64,000 bases of DNA from Phycisphaerales bacterium AB-hyl4 (GTDB lineage: Bacteria > Planctomycetota > Phycisphaerae > Phycisphaerales > Phycisphaeraceae), in the NCBI GenBank assembly GCA_041821185.1, contig JBGUBD010000004.1, positions 62,001 through 126,000 of the forward strand, read 5' to 3'. Position numbers and translations under genes: made by a program. How positions within the stretch are numbered: position 1 is the stretch's first letter; every line of letters begins with the position of its first letter. Below are positions 35,179 to 45,894 of this stretch, piece after piece. Below the pieces are notes generated by a model. That model worked only from the letters and a program-made list of their open reading frames with translations, had not been told where the DNA came from and searched no databases.

Positions 35179-37833
35179 TCAACACGATGCGTTGAATCGC
35201 AGTTCAACGGTTGCGTCGCCCCGGTATCCATTGATCCGGACGGTCTCAGTTGCCGCGTCGTACTCGCCCATGCTGCACGCCGTTGCACGCAGCCCGTCAG
35301 GATGAGGCAACCTGATAACCACGGTGGCAGGCAGCGGCCGCTTCGCTCCCTGCACATGGGCGGTGATAACGCCTTGGTCCAGACGACTGTCCACGCTTAG
35401 CGAAACCGGCCCGAAATAACTCACCAGCCCGGTGAATGACAACGTCTTGCCCTCGGCCAGCCATCGCCGTGGAATCCCCTGCAGCAGTCGCAGCGTCTGG
35501 TCCACCTCCAGCATCAGCATCCAGCGTGTCTGCATGAGGAACCACGCTTCCTCGTGCGTCTTGTGTACACCCGTGCGATACTGATGTTCCCAGAAGGTGT
35601 AGGTTTCGCGGTCGGCCTGCGCGGCCATGGCGTTGTAGTAGCATTCGAGAAAAGCTGATACTTCGCCCCGCCTCAGATGAGCATAGTCGTGCCGGCAGTA
35701 GTATGGCTGCGACGCTGTCACGTTGCGCACGGTATTCAAACGATGGTGCGTGCGCAGCAGTATCTCAGCAAGCGGGGTGTCCGCCGCGAGCACCTCCTGG
35801 AAAATCAGGTGCAGCGGACCGATCGCCGCGTCGTGAATCGTGAAACTGCTATGCGTCAGTGCGATATTCCGGTCGGCCAGCAGTGACATGGCGCCTTCCG
35901 ACTGGACAAAAGGCCCCACGGTCGGCATCCACGTCCCATCTTCCAGAGGCACCACAGGCCCGCGTGCAACCGCCTCGCGAAGGGCGACAAGAATATCCTG
36001 CCTCATCTGATCCGCTTCGCCAGCCAGCTCGTCGCTTCGCCGCGGATCCATCGTCCTGAGCATTTCCGCAGCACGCGCAAGGCCGAGGCAGGTATATCCC
36101 GCGTTCATGAAATAATGGTGCGACACCTCCGGATCGGCAACCGATCCGTCGATCATGCCATAGCCTCGCCCGCGATGCGCTTCGGTCATGTTGCGATGAC
36201 GCCAGGCGATGAGAAAGTCGCAGGCCCGGTGTACGTGCTTCGCGATTCGTCGTACCCAGTTCTCGTCGCGTGTGTAGCGGTAATGCTCCCCAGCGGTCCA
36301 TAGGACCGGGCCTGTCTCCGACTGGTAGTTCTGGTAGTTCTGCATCTGGCCGGATGGCCGCTGCTTGTCAAAGAAGTACTGCAAGCATCGCCGTGCCAGG
36401 TCGTGACGACCGATCGTGTCATAGTATTGAATGATCGGCGAACTTTCCGTACCAATCGGCGCGTATCGACCGACGCATGGCGCCAACGGCCCGACTGCCT
36501 CATGTCCATAGGTGATCAGGTCCAGATGCAGCACACCCGCTTTCAGCATTTCCTCCAGCCGCTGCTCCGGAAGCTGCACCGAGGCCGTCTTGCCCAGCTT
36601 TTCACGCCAGAAGGTCCGGCAGCGCTCGTGCCGCTGTGCAAACGATAGGGACTCGTCATCGAGCAAACGTTGAGCCCGTGCCTCGACAATCGGTTGATGC
36701 GGAATGTAAAATTCCATCGTTGCTTCGCCGCCTGGAGGCACGAGGACTGCTACCTCGACCTGCCGCAGCGGCGCCCCGTCGAGCCGTGCCACGCAATACA
36801 CACGATCCCTGCTGAACCGGCCCTGGCCTGGGTAGTCTGCGTAATCATCACGCGTAACGGCCTGGCTGGTATGCACATGTTCGGGGTTGGGAGCCTGGAA
36901 CCATGCGTAGGCGGGGGCCTTCGTGTTATTGCGTGCAGTAACCTGTATGCACAGGAGCGTCTGCTCGCCCAGTGCGTCATACTCCTCAGGCTCCAGTTCA
37001 ACAGCGCGCTGCTGCTGCTTGGGCGTCTGCGAGCATCCGAATGCATGGCGATCTGCCACTAGGTAATGGGTCCCGCGAAGCGTTTCAGCCGACAGCGGCG
37101 TCCATTCCAGATCAGCAAAAGCGGTGAGGTGATAGTCGATGCCGGCATCCTGCGCTCGGCTGAGCACAATCGGAAGGCAGCCATCCTCAAGGCGACGTGT
37201 CACGTCCACCGTGCAGTTGGTTCCACGTCCGACGACGAAGCCGTACTCGACCGGCTGCCCGTTCGTTTCGGAAAGGCCTATCCCTTGAATGGGCACCTTC
37301 GGCCGAACCACACCCCAGTAGCCGCGGTCAACCAGCCAGTCGATCTCAAACATGCGCATGTCTCGGCTAAGCCCCAGCCAAGTCGGCGCGTGCGAATCCC
37401 GTACGATCGGCGAGCACCGCTCGTAGGACGCCTCCGGCTGATGCTGTAGACCACGAAGGTCGGGATCGCCATCGGCCTGACCGAGCGAGTCCCGCAGACA
37501 CGTGTACGGCCGCGAATCCCTGCCCGGCGCGACGGCGACACCATACGCCGCGACCACAATCACCAGCCCCATCGCTGAATCGCGCGCGAAAAACGTAAAA
37601 CTGCGATCTCCCGCCACCACCCGCACCCTTGTCGCGTCACGGCCCGACCGGTTGCAAGCGTCCGCGATCGTGACCAGCCACCACGCCGGCCCCATTCGGC
37701 CACGAGAGATCTGCGCCGCATTCACCACGGCATCCGGATCGCTGCACTCGATCCCGGCCAGTTGGCCGTGCTCGACTTCAATGCGGCCGACCTCTGGCGC
37801 GTCAGCCCACACGATTGTCATCTGTTGCTGCAT
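35179..37833 (-). CDS. Six-hairpin glycosidase-like protein
   Basis: An 884-residue protein without a signal peptide. Residues 1-400 are beta-rich. The region from about 420 to 760 has the repeated helical pairs of an (alpha/alpha)6 barrel (YYDTIGRHDLARRCLQYFFDKQRPSGQMQNYQNYQ, TRDENWVRRIAKHVHRACDFL, HYFMNAGYTCLGLARAAEML). A small C-terminal beta domain ends the chain. This is the layout of rhamnosidase-type and related glycoside hydrolases or phosphorylases. Conserved acidic residues in the barrel could be catalytic, but I cannot assign a family. It follows the DUF4838 gene. Confidence 0.65.
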   Translation of the reverse strand: MQQQMTIVWADAPEVGRIEVEHGQLAGIECSDPDAVVNAAQISRGRMGPAWWLVTIADACNRSGRDATRVRVVAGDRSFTFFARDSAMGLVIVVAAYGVAVAPGRDSRPYTCLRDSLGQADGDPDLRGLQHQPEASYERCSPIVRDSHAPTWLGLSRDMRMFEIDWLVDRGYWGVVRPKVPIQGIGLSETNGQPVEYGFVVGRGTNCTVDVTRRLEDGCLPIVLSRAQDAGIDYHLTAFADLEWTPLSAETLRGTHYLVADRHAFGCSQTPKQQQRAVELEPEEYDALGEQTLLCIQVTARNNTKAPAYAWFQAPNPEHVHTSQAVTRDDYADYPGQGRFSRDRVYCVARLDGAPLRQVEVAVLVPPGGEATMEFYIPHQPIVEARAQRLLDDESLSFAQRHERCRTFWREKLGKTASVQLPEQRLEEMLKAGVLHLDLITYGHEAVGPLAPCVGRYAPIGTESSPIIQYYDTIGRHDLARRCLQYFFDKQRPSGQMQNYQNYQSETGPVLWTAGEHYRYTRDENWVRRIAKHVHRACDFLIAWRHRNMTEAHRGRGYGMIDGSVADPEVSHHYFMNAGYTCLGLARAAEMLRTMDPRRSDELAGEADQMRQDILVALREAVARGPVVPLEDGTWMPTVGPFVQSEGAMSLLADRNIALTHSSFTIHDAAIGPLHLIFQEVLAADTPLAEILLRTHHRLNTVRNVTASQPYYCRHDYAHLRRGEVSAFLECYYNAMAAQADRETYTFWEHQYRTGVHKTHEEAWFLMQTRWMLMLEVDQTLRLLQGIPRRWLAEGKTLSFTGLVSYFGPVSLSVDSRLDQGVITAHVQGAKRPLPATVVIRLPHPDGLRATACSMGEYDAATETVRINGYRGDATVELRFNASC

Positions 37834-37892
37834 ATTGAGGTACTTTTGCCTTTGATCGTTCGTCGAAGCACGGGGCCGAAAGCGGTACCCGT

Positions 37893-40013
37893 TCAGGGTT
37901 CGTCCACCCCCGCCGGTATCTGTGAAACATTGAAGTCGAACCGATCGGCAAAACTGCGAATTTCGCTGCGGGCCGACCGTGTCAGGTTGGCAATGTGTAG
38001 GTGTTCAATGGAGCGACGGAAAACCATCAGGTTATCCATCGCCTCTCGTCGCTCGGCATCCGTGGCCTGATCATCGTCGAACATGGCGGCAAGCGCTGCA
38101 CTTTTTCGCGCGTGCGTCAGCCCCTGTTGCAGGTAGTGGATGCGGGCCTTCACGCGCTGATCCGGATAGTCTTCCACCGCTTCCGCTGCCGCTGCAAGAA
38201 TCTGTTCGCCACGGCCGAACGACTCGGGCGGGAACAGATCGTGGGCCGCCCGAAGATAAGTGTGCAACCGGTTCGCACGATGATGCGACATGGCCCGGGG
38301 TTTCAAAACCCGATTGATTGTTGTGTGGGCCTCCCAGTAATCGAAGTAGGCCTTGACATGCATCGCCGCGGGTCCGAATGCTGAATAGTACTCTTCCAGC
38401 AACTGCTCTACCGGTGTGTCGGGATTTGTGTGCAACCGTGCCAACAGGTAGAGCGTCGTCCCTTGTGCCGCCCACTGGCCGGTCAGCGTGTCGAAGTCGG
38501 TTCCGATCGATCCATTGCGGTAAGTGAACTGCATTTCGTCAGCCATCTGCCGAGCATAGTTGTGGGGCATTGACGCGCCGTCGTAGGTGTAATTAGGACG
38601 ATAATACAGCGTCGCCCCGGTGGCGGACCACCTGTGCCATTGCTCGCGCAGCCATTGCTGTTCACGCGGATCTCTCGGAAACCACCAGCCACCCCATGGA
38701 ACGAACGCGAGCACGATGTTTGGATGAAGTTTCACGTCATCTGGCGCAACAAAGTAATTCAGGTAGACAAACGCCGTCACGACAACATCCGGGTCGACCT
38801 CGCGTGCCATTTCGTAGACGCTCTTCCAGAATATCGCATAGCGCCGCCCCGCGTCAAAAGGCGTATACATGCCGCGCACATATTCAGGCATGGCGTCATA
38901 CATTTCGAGCGTCGGCTGTGGCCCGTCCAGAGCCAGGCAGTCGTCACATGTGCATAACGCGAGAATGTCGTTTTCGCCAAGCTGTATCGGGATCTGCTGC
39001 CCGGGACTTTCCTCGCGCTGCTGCATCCAGCGGTTCACAATCTCGCGATGAAGCGCCTTGTTCGACACACACAGCGACACAAGCGATCCGGCGCCAGGGT
39101 CGGCAGGGCCGCGACGGCCGTCCCAACTGCTGGCCGGCGCACCGTACACCGATCCGAACCGCGTACGCCACTGCCGAGCCATCTCACCGTCGGGCAGTCG
39201 CTGAAACCATTCCGGGTGCGCATCGCCGTAGGTTTCCCACCAGTCGGGAAAGGAATGTTCTGTGAACGGCCGCCCATCGTCCGAGCGCCCCATGCGGTGC
39301 CGTCGAAGAAAGATGTACTGATCCCATACATACCGACCCAACGCTTCGTCTGAACCGTAGGCCATCCCCGCCTCTTGCCCAACCTGTAATTCGCCCCACA
39401 GCACGGGGTTTCCGTTTAGCCAATGAAGACCGGTGCGGATCATGCGGCGGGCAAAGTGCGGATTCAGGGTGATGTCCCACTCGCATGCCGTCACCCGATC
39501 CGTGCGAGGCAAGTTGACGCCCAGTTCGCCCGGCCACAGCCACGTCACATGCAGCGTACGTTCCAGAACCTCGTACACACCCCAAAGCGTTCCGGCGTGC
39601 GTATTGTTGAAATCCAGCGGATGCCCCGGGCCGTCATCACCCACGATGAACAGATTGCCCTCTAACGTCCGAATGACACATTGTTCCGTATTCAACGCCG
39701 TGTGATCAATCTGATGTCGGCGGGCGGCATCGGACTGCCCGACATAGATATGCGAAACACGTGCACGGTCGGCCTCCGACTCTTTCACGATCGGCAGTTC
39801 GACGCCGGTGGCCAGCTTGACGTGGTATGCCAATTCCTGGGCAGCATACTCGGCTACAGGATATGGCTCGTCGGCGGTGATGATGACAGCCCGAGCCTCC
39901 CCCTCGTCGACCCAGGTCATGGCAGGGGCGGGTGCCGCCACCATGCTGCATGCGGTGGCGATCGGCGCGATATAGTTGTCAATCGTATGATTACCCTTCA
40001 GGTGAGAGCTCAT
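37893..40013 (-). CDS. DUF4838 protein (glycosidase-like)
   Basis: A 706-residue protein. The N-terminal part (DEPYPVAEYAAQELAYHVKLATGVELPIV, HIYVGQSDAAR) matches the alpha-glucuronidase-type N-terminal domain found before DUF4838. The central part has WETYGDAHPEWFQRLPDG, ALCTCDDCLALDG, WKSVYEMAREVDPDVVVTAF and TLYYRPNYTYDG, typical of DUF4838. The C-terminus is helical. The N-terminus has a short hydrophobic run (IAPIATACSMVAAPAPA) but is not a clear signal peptide. It probably acts on glycan fragments; activity is unproven. A second member is at 61746-63785. Confidence 0.78.
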   Translation of the reverse strand: MSSHLKGNHTIDNYIAPIATACSMVAAPAPAMTWVDEGEARAVIITADEPYPVAEYAAQELAYHVKLATGVELPIVKESEADRARVSHIYVGQSDAARRHQIDHTALNTEQCVIRTLEGNLFIVGDDGPGHPLDFNNTHAGTLWGVYEVLERTLHVTWLWPGELGVNLPRTDRVTACEWDITLNPHFARRMIRTGLHWLNGNPVLWGELQVGQEAGMAYGSDEALGRYVWDQYIFLRRHRMGRSDDGRPFTEHSFPDWWETYGDAHPEWFQRLPDGEMARQWRTRFGSVYGAPASSWDGRRGPADPGAGSLVSLCVSNKALHREIVNRWMQQREESPGQQIPIQLGENDILALCTCDDCLALDGPQPTLEMYDAMPEYVRGMYTPFDAGRRYAIFWKSVYEMAREVDPDVVVTAFVYLNYFVAPDDVKLHPNIVLAFVPWGGWWFPRDPREQQWLREQWHRWSATGATLYYRPNYTYDGASMPHNYARQMADEMQFTYRNGSIGTDFDTLTGQWAAQGTTLYLLARLHTNPDTPVEQLLEEYYSAFGPAAMHVKAYFDYWEAHTTINRVLKPRAMSHHRANRLHTYLRAAHDLFPPESFGRGEQILAAAAEAVEDYPDQRVKARIHYLQQGLTHARKSAALAAMFDDDQATDAERREAMDNLMVFRRSIEHLHIANLTRSARSEIRSFADRFDFNVSQIPAGVDEP

Positions 40014-40147
40014 GTTTACCTTCCGAATCGGTTAATCTCAGGCTTCGCTGTGACGGCGTGGCCTCCGGGCCAGCCGGTCATCTCATGCATTGTGAATCGC
40101 AGATCCCCTGCACTGGGCGCAAGGCGTCTGAAGGGGGTACGACTCGA

Positions 40148-42481
40148 TCAGTTTTGGCGGGTGGTTGCAGATGCACGCAGGGCCTGCTCTCGGAGGTCGT
40201 GTGGCGCGTCTCCGCTCTGATAGGCATCAAGCAACTGCTCGACAAGCTCAAGCTGGCCTTGCTTCTTGAGCAGGTGCAGCAGGCGCCAGTCCTCCCAGCC
40301 TTCACGCAATGCTTCCGAGTGCCGGGTGCGGATCACCCCCCTCGGCCCGGGATAAACCATCTGGTAATCGGATGGCTCCTGCAACCCCTCGCCCGGCGGG
40401 TTGCGGTCGTGATGGTTCCACGGATTCGCGCGCGGGCTGTACCAGGCATAAAACGCCCAGCCGTTGAAGCCCAAAGTGTAGCTGTTCCACGCCATTCGCC
40501 GGTATTTCTGGATCTCGACGGCATGTTCCGACCGATCGAGATGGCCGGACACGTAGTAGTACGAGTTCACCAGCCTCGGAGCGGCGAACGCCTCCATCGC
40601 CTTCGGCCGATCACGGACCAGAAGCATCAGCGGCATGGAAAGATCAACGTGCTCATCGTACCAGCCCTGTAGACCTCGCGCTACGGTCACATCGTCAGCC
40701 ACACCGCCATGGTCGTAACCGGCCCAATAGGCAGGATTCACATAGATGTTCACACGCGGGTCCGTCTCCTTGATCACCCGCGCGGCGTACGCCACGCCCC
40801 CGATGTTGCTTTCCTTTGGCTCATCCCCCGTCTTGCCATACCACTGGTCATAAGAAAGCCCCAGTTCCTCAGCCCGAGCCACTCTTTCCTCGACCGCCTC
40901 TGCAATGCGCTCCCGGGCATCATCAGGAAAATCCGATTCCTGCGTCCAGCGTGACTGGTAGATCATGCCGACATAGTCCGGCGTCCAGGGAATCAACATG
41001 CCCAAGTCAAACATCAGCCGCATCCCACGGTCCGACGCCATCTCGCGGATCAGGTCGATGTACTCCACATCACTCCAGTCGCTGATGCCGCTGTCCAGCG
41101 CATACGCAATGTCGCGTTCAAGACGATCGGCGTACTCAAACGGAAACATCGTCGTTCGGTTGTATGAGTATGTTTTGACGTGGGCGAACGGCATGGGCAG
41201 CGTAACGTCCAACACTTCTACATTGACCGGGACGCGTTCATTGCCTTCGACATACAGATGCGTCTTGTAGATGCCCGGCTCAACCCCATCCGTGGTTACG
41301 CTGAGCCAGAATACCGCGCCGCCGCTTGGTGACAGCGTCACGTGTGGAAAATTGCTGATATGCGCCCCGTTCAGCAGGTACTTGCGCATCAGGCTGCCGC
41401 CGAGCAGGTTGTCTTCTTCAAAAATCGGCCCAAGATTGTTTCCGAAACTCGGATCACCGATCACGCCGAAGACACCGAGGTTCGCTTCAATCCCCTCTGC
41501 GGTGTCACCATCCACCGTCTTCAGCGGATCAAGGCGGACACGGACTTCGCGGGCGTTGTTGACCAGCGTATTTCTTAACACCAGTGCCGTCGCCTCGGTC
41601 TCGTTGCGTGCCATCACCATGTGAACTGGCTGGTTGACGCGATCGGCGTCGGGCAGCATCGGCTCATGCGAGATTGACGACCACGCCGGAACCTTCGCCC
41701 AGACCGCATCCTGTTTCCGGTGGTCGGAACCGAGCGACTGCACCCAGTAGAACGATTCACGGTCAGATACCGTGGACTTGCTCGCACCAGGCACGGTTTC
41801 AAAAGCTATACCGACCGGATACTCGTGCTCCACCGCTGGCGTGTAAATCTCCGGCGTTTCATCGCTGACCTCGGCGTCTCCCCACGCCAGCACTTCATTA
41901 AGCAGCGTTGTGTCAGGCGATTGAACCGTCAGTCTGACATACCTCCCGCCGGGTTCATCCGGAAGCTTGAGCCGATGGAGCAGGGCAGTCGGGCTGGTCT
42001 CGATGCTCTGCTCGAATACCTTTTCCCACGGCTCTTCCTCAGAACTCCGCATCTCGAGGCTGATAGCGACCCGCTGCGTCGGCGTAATGATGTTCCACTC
42101 AGCAAAGGTGCATCTGCGTTTGAAGTCGAATACGACGACCAGAGGATCACCCTCATTCATACCAACGCTTTTGTTTTGACCGGGACGCACATCCACCCCA
42201 CGATTTCCGTTGAGTAGAATGCGACCACGACGGCCCAGGCGGTCGGGCCGGTCGTCCGGCGGGCTACCCGGTTCTGCCTCATAGGCGTATTCCACGCCCG
42301 TCAGAATAGCGTCACCCCAGTAATCTTCGTTGTCAGTCAGCAGGTAGCCCCGCGGCGGTGCGTCGGATCGCGTGCCGTCAAACCAGATGATTTCCGCAAA
42401 ACTCTGAACGCCCCCTGCTGCGAAGACGATAGGTATGATCACCGCAGTCGCAGCGACACGCTTAAGCAAACACATTTTCAT
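40148..42481 (-). CDS. DUF4091 (GH123-like) secreted protein
   Basis: A 777-residue protein with a signal peptide (LLKRVAATAVIIPIVFAAGGVQSFA). The first about 230 residues are a beta-sandwich. The middle shows the two-domain GH123-like pattern (MARNETEATALVLRN, EPGIYKTHLYVEG, LSYDQWYGKTGDEPKESN). DUF4091 closes the protein (YTLGFNGWAFYAWYSPRANPW…, EALREGWEDWRLLHLL). In GH123, adjacent Asp-Glu residues in the barrel are catalytic; here GDEPKE is the candidate. It is a tandem relative of the next gene upstream and probably cleaves an extracellular glycan. Confidence 0.78.
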   Translation of the reverse strand: MKMCLLKRVAATAVIIPIVFAAGGVQSFAEIIWFDGTRSDAPPRGYLLTDNEDYWGDAILTGVEYAYEAEPGSPPDDRPDRLGRRGRILLNGNRGVDVRPGQNKSVGMNEGDPLVVVFDFKRRCTFAEWNIITPTQRVAISLEMRSSEEEPWEKVFEQSIETSPTALLHRLKLPDEPGGRYVRLTVQSPDTTLLNEVLAWGDAEVSDETPEIYTPAVEHEYPVGIAFETVPGASKSTVSDRESFYWVQSLGSDHRKQDAVWAKVPAWSSISHEPMLPDADRVNQPVHMVMARNETEATALVLRNTLVNNAREVRVRLDPLKTVDGDTAEGIEANLGVFGVIGDPSFGNNLGPIFEEDNLLGGSLMRKYLLNGAHISNFPHVTLSPSGGAVFWLSVTTDGVEPGIYKTHLYVEGNERVPVNVEVLDVTLPMPFAHVKTYSYNRTTMFPFEYADRLERDIAYALDSGISDWSDVEYIDLIREMASDRGMRLMFDLGMLIPWTPDYVGMIYQSRWTQESDFPDDARERIAEAVEERVARAEELGLSYDQWYGKTGDEPKESNIGGVAYAARVIKETDPRVNIYVNPAYWAGYDHGGVADDVTVARGLQGWYDEHVDLSMPLMLLVRDRPKAMEAFAAPRLVNSYYYVSGHLDRSEHAVEIQKYRRMAWNSYTLGFNGWAFYAWYSPRANPWNHHDRNPPGEGLQEPSDYQMVYPGPRGVIRTRHSEALREGWEDWRLLHLLKKQGQLELVEQLLDAYQSGDAPHDLREQALRASATTRQN

Positions 42482-42575
42482 CAGGCACACATCCTTGAAA
42501 GACGACAATATTTTTCCCAATTCAGTTTCTTGCAATTTGAAACGGGCGAACGAAAGACCAGCGAACAGACATCGC

Positions 42576-44939
42576 TCATCGCGTCATATGAAGTTCCCGA
42601 AGCGCACGTCGCCGCAATTCGGCTAGCGGTTCGCCCCGGCGATACGCCATCAGTAATTCGTCCAGCAACGCCGTCTCCCCAGCCTGTCGCACGGCGGCAA
42701 GCAGCCGATAGTCTTCCCAGGCATCACGCATCTTTTCATAGATCGGCGTGATGATCGGCCCCTCAGGCCCGGGGAACACCATCTGATACCTATAGTCGAG
42801 ACTCGACCACGTACGAATGTCCCATGGATTACCGCGCGGCGCGTAGTAGCAGTAATAGCCCCAGCCGTTGAAACCCAAGTCGAATGCCTTCCACGCCATC
42901 TGTCGCCCGGCCCTGCTCGGCGGATGGTGAAAGAAGGCCCGGACGAACCTTGGCCTGGCCCATAATGCGCAAGTCGTCTGGTTGTCTCCGACCAACGGCC
43001 CAATCGGCACAGATATGTCAATCAATTCGTTGTAGTAATCCGCCAGGTGATCGACGATCACCTCCTGCGGCGCAAAACCGGGACGCCAAAACAATGGGTT
43101 CATGTAGATCCGCACCTGCGGGTCCGTCTCACGGATGATCCGCGCCAGGACGCCGAACAACTCGGCATTGCCCTCCTGCGGCTCATCCCACAGTTCAACA
43201 AACCACTGGTCATAATCAAGACCAAGCGACTCCGCTTGAGTAACCAGATCCTTCACATGCCTGCTGATATTCGCTTCGTCATCCGCCGTCAGTTTGTCGA
43301 CGGTGAGTACACTGTTATAGCCCTGATGGACATAAGCGGACGGCAAACCCATGATGCGATAGTACGTCTTGCCATGCGACCCGAAGTACGCCGCCTTGCT
43401 GTCAGGCTCTGGGAACCCTGCCCACACAGTCGTACCAAGTACACGGTTGACCAGCGCGTCCTTTTCCCGCCGACGCTGCGTTTCATATGGAAACTGATCC
43501 GTTCCGTTGGACCAGTCACGAACCCACAGATCCATTTCGGGCAACACCACGTTTGCCACCAGCACCGTCAACTTCATTTCGACGATGTCGTCTTCGCTTG
43601 TGCGAGCTAATATGGCTCCCGTATACCTGCCCGGTTCGGCATGATTGCTGACCACGCGAAGCATGAAGATCGCCGAGCCACCGGGTGGCAAAGTAAGTTG
43701 TGGATAGTCGCGTATGGCAGCGCCGTTACTCATATATCGGCACATCAGACTACCGCCAAGCATTTGACCGCGATCAAAAAACGGCATCACACGGACGTCA
43801 CTATCATCGTTCTGTCCCGACTGATCTGTATCACTTTCCATCAGCAGACGCAGTCGTTGCTCCTCGGTCAATCGCTGCGTGCGAGGTGCCGTGGGCAGCG
43901 CACCGCCAACCAGCATCCGGGCCTCGATACCTGCTGCCTTCGCGTTATCGTTTCGACGCAGTTCAATGCTTTCCACCCGCAGTTCCAGGCTCTCATCAGG
44001 CGAAGTGTTGGTGAGACTCAGATAACTGCTTTCGGTTTCGTTCCGCGCCGTCAGCATGCTCAGCGGCGCGTTGATCGTGTTAGCCTCTGGTAGCACGGGC
44101 GCCTCGGGGCTAGGCCCGTGCGCCGCTGACCAGACAGCCGGCGCGGCAGCATGACGGCCGATAGCGGCACGCCACTGCTCGAAGCGCTCGCCACTGAAGT
44201 ACGTCTGCGTCATGCCGGGAATGGACGCCAGTGTGTCAGCAGGTAGCTCGGCATCCCAGGTCGGCGTGATATTTTCAGGATAGGCGTCGGATACTTCCGC
44301 CCAACCCCACACGAGCACCTCGTCAACATAGGTAATGCCGGCAGAGCCGATTGATACACGCATGTAGCGGCCGTGGGTCTCGTCCGACAGCCACGCCCGC
44401 TTCACGGACGATTCATGGCCTTCACCCATCCGTCGACTGTAGACGGTTTGCCATGCCGTGTCGGGTGAGTCCCTGGTTTCGACGACCATTGAGGTCACGG
44501 CCGTCCGCGTCATGATGGTCGTGACCTCGGTGAACGTGGCTGGCCGTTTGAAATCAAAGACGACGACCAGTGGTTCGCCAGGATTTTGACCGACAGGCAC
44601 ATGCCAGTCGCCCGCGACACGGCCGGACAACAGTCTGCGACCGAATTGCGAAGCATCGCCACCTAACTGATCCCGAGGATTCGTAGGCTCACTCTCATAT
44701 TCATACGTAACGCCAGTGAGAATGGAATCGCCCCAGTACCCTGCGTTGTCGCTCAACAGTTTCCCGCGTGGCGGGCCGGCCTCGTCCCGATCGCCCGTCG
44801 CCCAGACTATGACTTCACTGCCCTGGCCATCCGCGTGAGCGGCATACACAATGCCCAGCGGCATCCCCCACGCGATCCCTGCAAGCAGCACCGGGACTGC
44901 CAACAGCGGACTGATTCGGCTGATTGCATGTTGGTTCAT
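42576..44939 (-). CDS. DUF4091 (GH123-like) secreted protein, paralog
   Basis: A 787-residue protein with a signal peptide (ISPLLAVPVLLAGIAWGMPLGIVYA). The N-terminal domain shares line-by-line features with the neighbour, for example GPPRGKLLSDNAGYWGDSILTGV versus APPRGYLLTDNEDYWGDAILTGV. The core has LDYDQWFVELWDEPQEGN, matching the neighbour's candidate catalytic region with W-D-E-P, and ends in DUF4091 (FDLGFNGWGYYCYYAPRGNPW, MRDAWEDYRLLAAV). Tandem duplication and divergence is likely. It lies directly downstream of the pseudopilin gene. Confidence 0.78.
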   Translation of the reverse strand: MNQHAISRISPLLAVPVLLAGIAWGMPLGIVYAAHADGQGSEVIVWATGDRDEAGPPRGKLLSDNAGYWGDSILTGVTYEYESEPTNPRDQLGGDASQFGRRLLSGRVAGDWHVPVGQNPGEPLVVVFDFKRPATFTEVTTIMTRTAVTSMVVETRDSPDTAWQTVYSRRMGEGHESSVKRAWLSDETHGRYMRVSIGSAGITYVDEVLVWGWAEVSDAYPENITPTWDAELPADTLASIPGMTQTYFSGERFEQWRAAIGRHAAAPAVWSAAHGPSPEAPVLPEANTINAPLSMLTARNETESSYLSLTNTSPDESLELRVESIELRRNDNAKAAGIEARMLVGGALPTAPRTQRLTEEQRLRLLMESDTDQSGQNDDSDVRVMPFFDRGQMLGGSLMCRYMSNGAAIRDYPQLTLPPGGSAIFMLRVVSNHAEPGRYTGAILARTSEDDIVEMKLTVLVANVVLPEMDLWVRDWSNGTDQFPYETQRRREKDALVNRVLGTTVWAGFPEPDSKAAYFGSHGKTYYRIMGLPSAYVHQGYNSVLTVDKLTADDEANISRHVKDLVTQAESLGLDYDQWFVELWDEPQEGNAELFGVLARIIRETDPQVRIYMNPLFWRPGFAPQEVIVDHLADYYNELIDISVPIGPLVGDNQTTCALWARPRFVRAFFHHPPSRAGRQMAWKAFDLGFNGWGYYCYYAPRGNPWDIRTWSSLDYRYQMVFPGPEGPIITPIYEKMRDAWEDYRLLAAVRQAGETALLDELLMAYRRGEPLAELRRRALRELHMTR

Positions 44940-45033
44940 ATTCACCGTAACCTGACTATGGCTCGACACATTCGGGCGTGGGCACGATGCGACGGCTTGG
45001 ACTTTACACATCTGCGAACACGTTCAACGGCCG

Positions 45034-45813
45034 CTACCACCAGAGACTGTTCTCGCCAAACAGCCATATACGATTCTGCAGCAAATCGCCGTTGACCCAC
45101 GACACATGCCCGTCTGCAAAGGCGGTGTTTGAACCATTTGCGTGATTGGCTTCAATCGGCCCCGGCGCTCCGTACCAGTGAGACCCATTGAGTTCGATAT
45201 CATTGCCGGGGCTCCACAGGTCGCCGATCAGCGGCTGCGCCGACGCGCCCAGCACGATTTCCGTTGCACCGATCATGCTCAGACGGGGGAGCGGCGTGGC
45301 CTGGCTGAACTCATGTCGCCAGGTCTGCCAGGCCCAGCCGTACCAATTGCCCGATCCGTTCAACGGCTCCCGATCGCCATAGCCTGCGACAATGCGATAG
45401 GTAGTCGCCATGTTTTCACCATGGTTGTAGTTGACGTAGGCATCGCTTAGCCGGGTGTCACGATCCGGACAAAGCAGTATCGACAACGCGCCAATCTCCG
45501 GACTCGTGTCGGATACGGCTCGGCCGGGCGATCCGAGGTAGCTGCGAAGCGCCACCGAACCGTGCCCGCCTTGCCCTCGAAACTGATTGGCGTATGCCCA
45601 ATGAATCCGGGGAAACCAGGATGAACTATCTTCCGCGTAGAGCATCAATGCCAGCGACATCTGGCGCATCTGCGAGGCACACTGCACGCGCCGGGCTTGC
45701 GCCCGAGCGGAAGATAAGGTCGGCAGGAGGATGGAAATCAATATTGCAATGATGCTTATGACAACAAGTAGCTCAATTAAGGTAAACGCGTGACAGGTGC
45801 GTTTGTACGTCAT
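45034..45813 (-). CDS. Pseudopilin-like protein (prepilin N-terminal cleavage signal)
   Basis: A 259-residue protein with a type IV prepilin-like start: [34 protein letters not shown], with Ala rather than Gly before the FTLIE cleavage point. The rest ([24 protein letters not shown] … CPDRD … [13 protein letters not shown]) is the layout common in the many solitary pseudopilins of planctomycetes, including the C-terminal xxFADGHV motif. It would be processed by prepilin peptidase and stay in the inner membrane or assemble outward. No other secretion genes are nearby. Its role in glycan use is unknown; a similar gene lies at 60787-61575. Confidence 0.8.
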   Translation of the reverse strand: MTYKRTCHAFTLIELLVVISIIAILISILLPTLSSARAQARRVQCASQMRQMSLALMLYAEDSSSWFPRIHWAYANQFRGQGGHGSVALRSYLGSPGRAVSDTSPEIGALSILLCPDRDTRLSDAYVNYNHGENMATTYRIVAGYGDREPLNGSGNWYGWAWQTWRHEFSQATPLPRLSMIGATEIVLGASAQPLIGDLWSPGNDIELNGSHWYGAPGPIEANHANGSNTAFADGHVSWVNGDLLQNRIWLFGENSLWW

Positions 45814-45894
45814 TCTGCTGCTTTCCAATGGAATTGGTTCTGGTTCGCCTCGAGTCATCCTGGATTACGCCATACCGCATGATTTGGTGCAACA

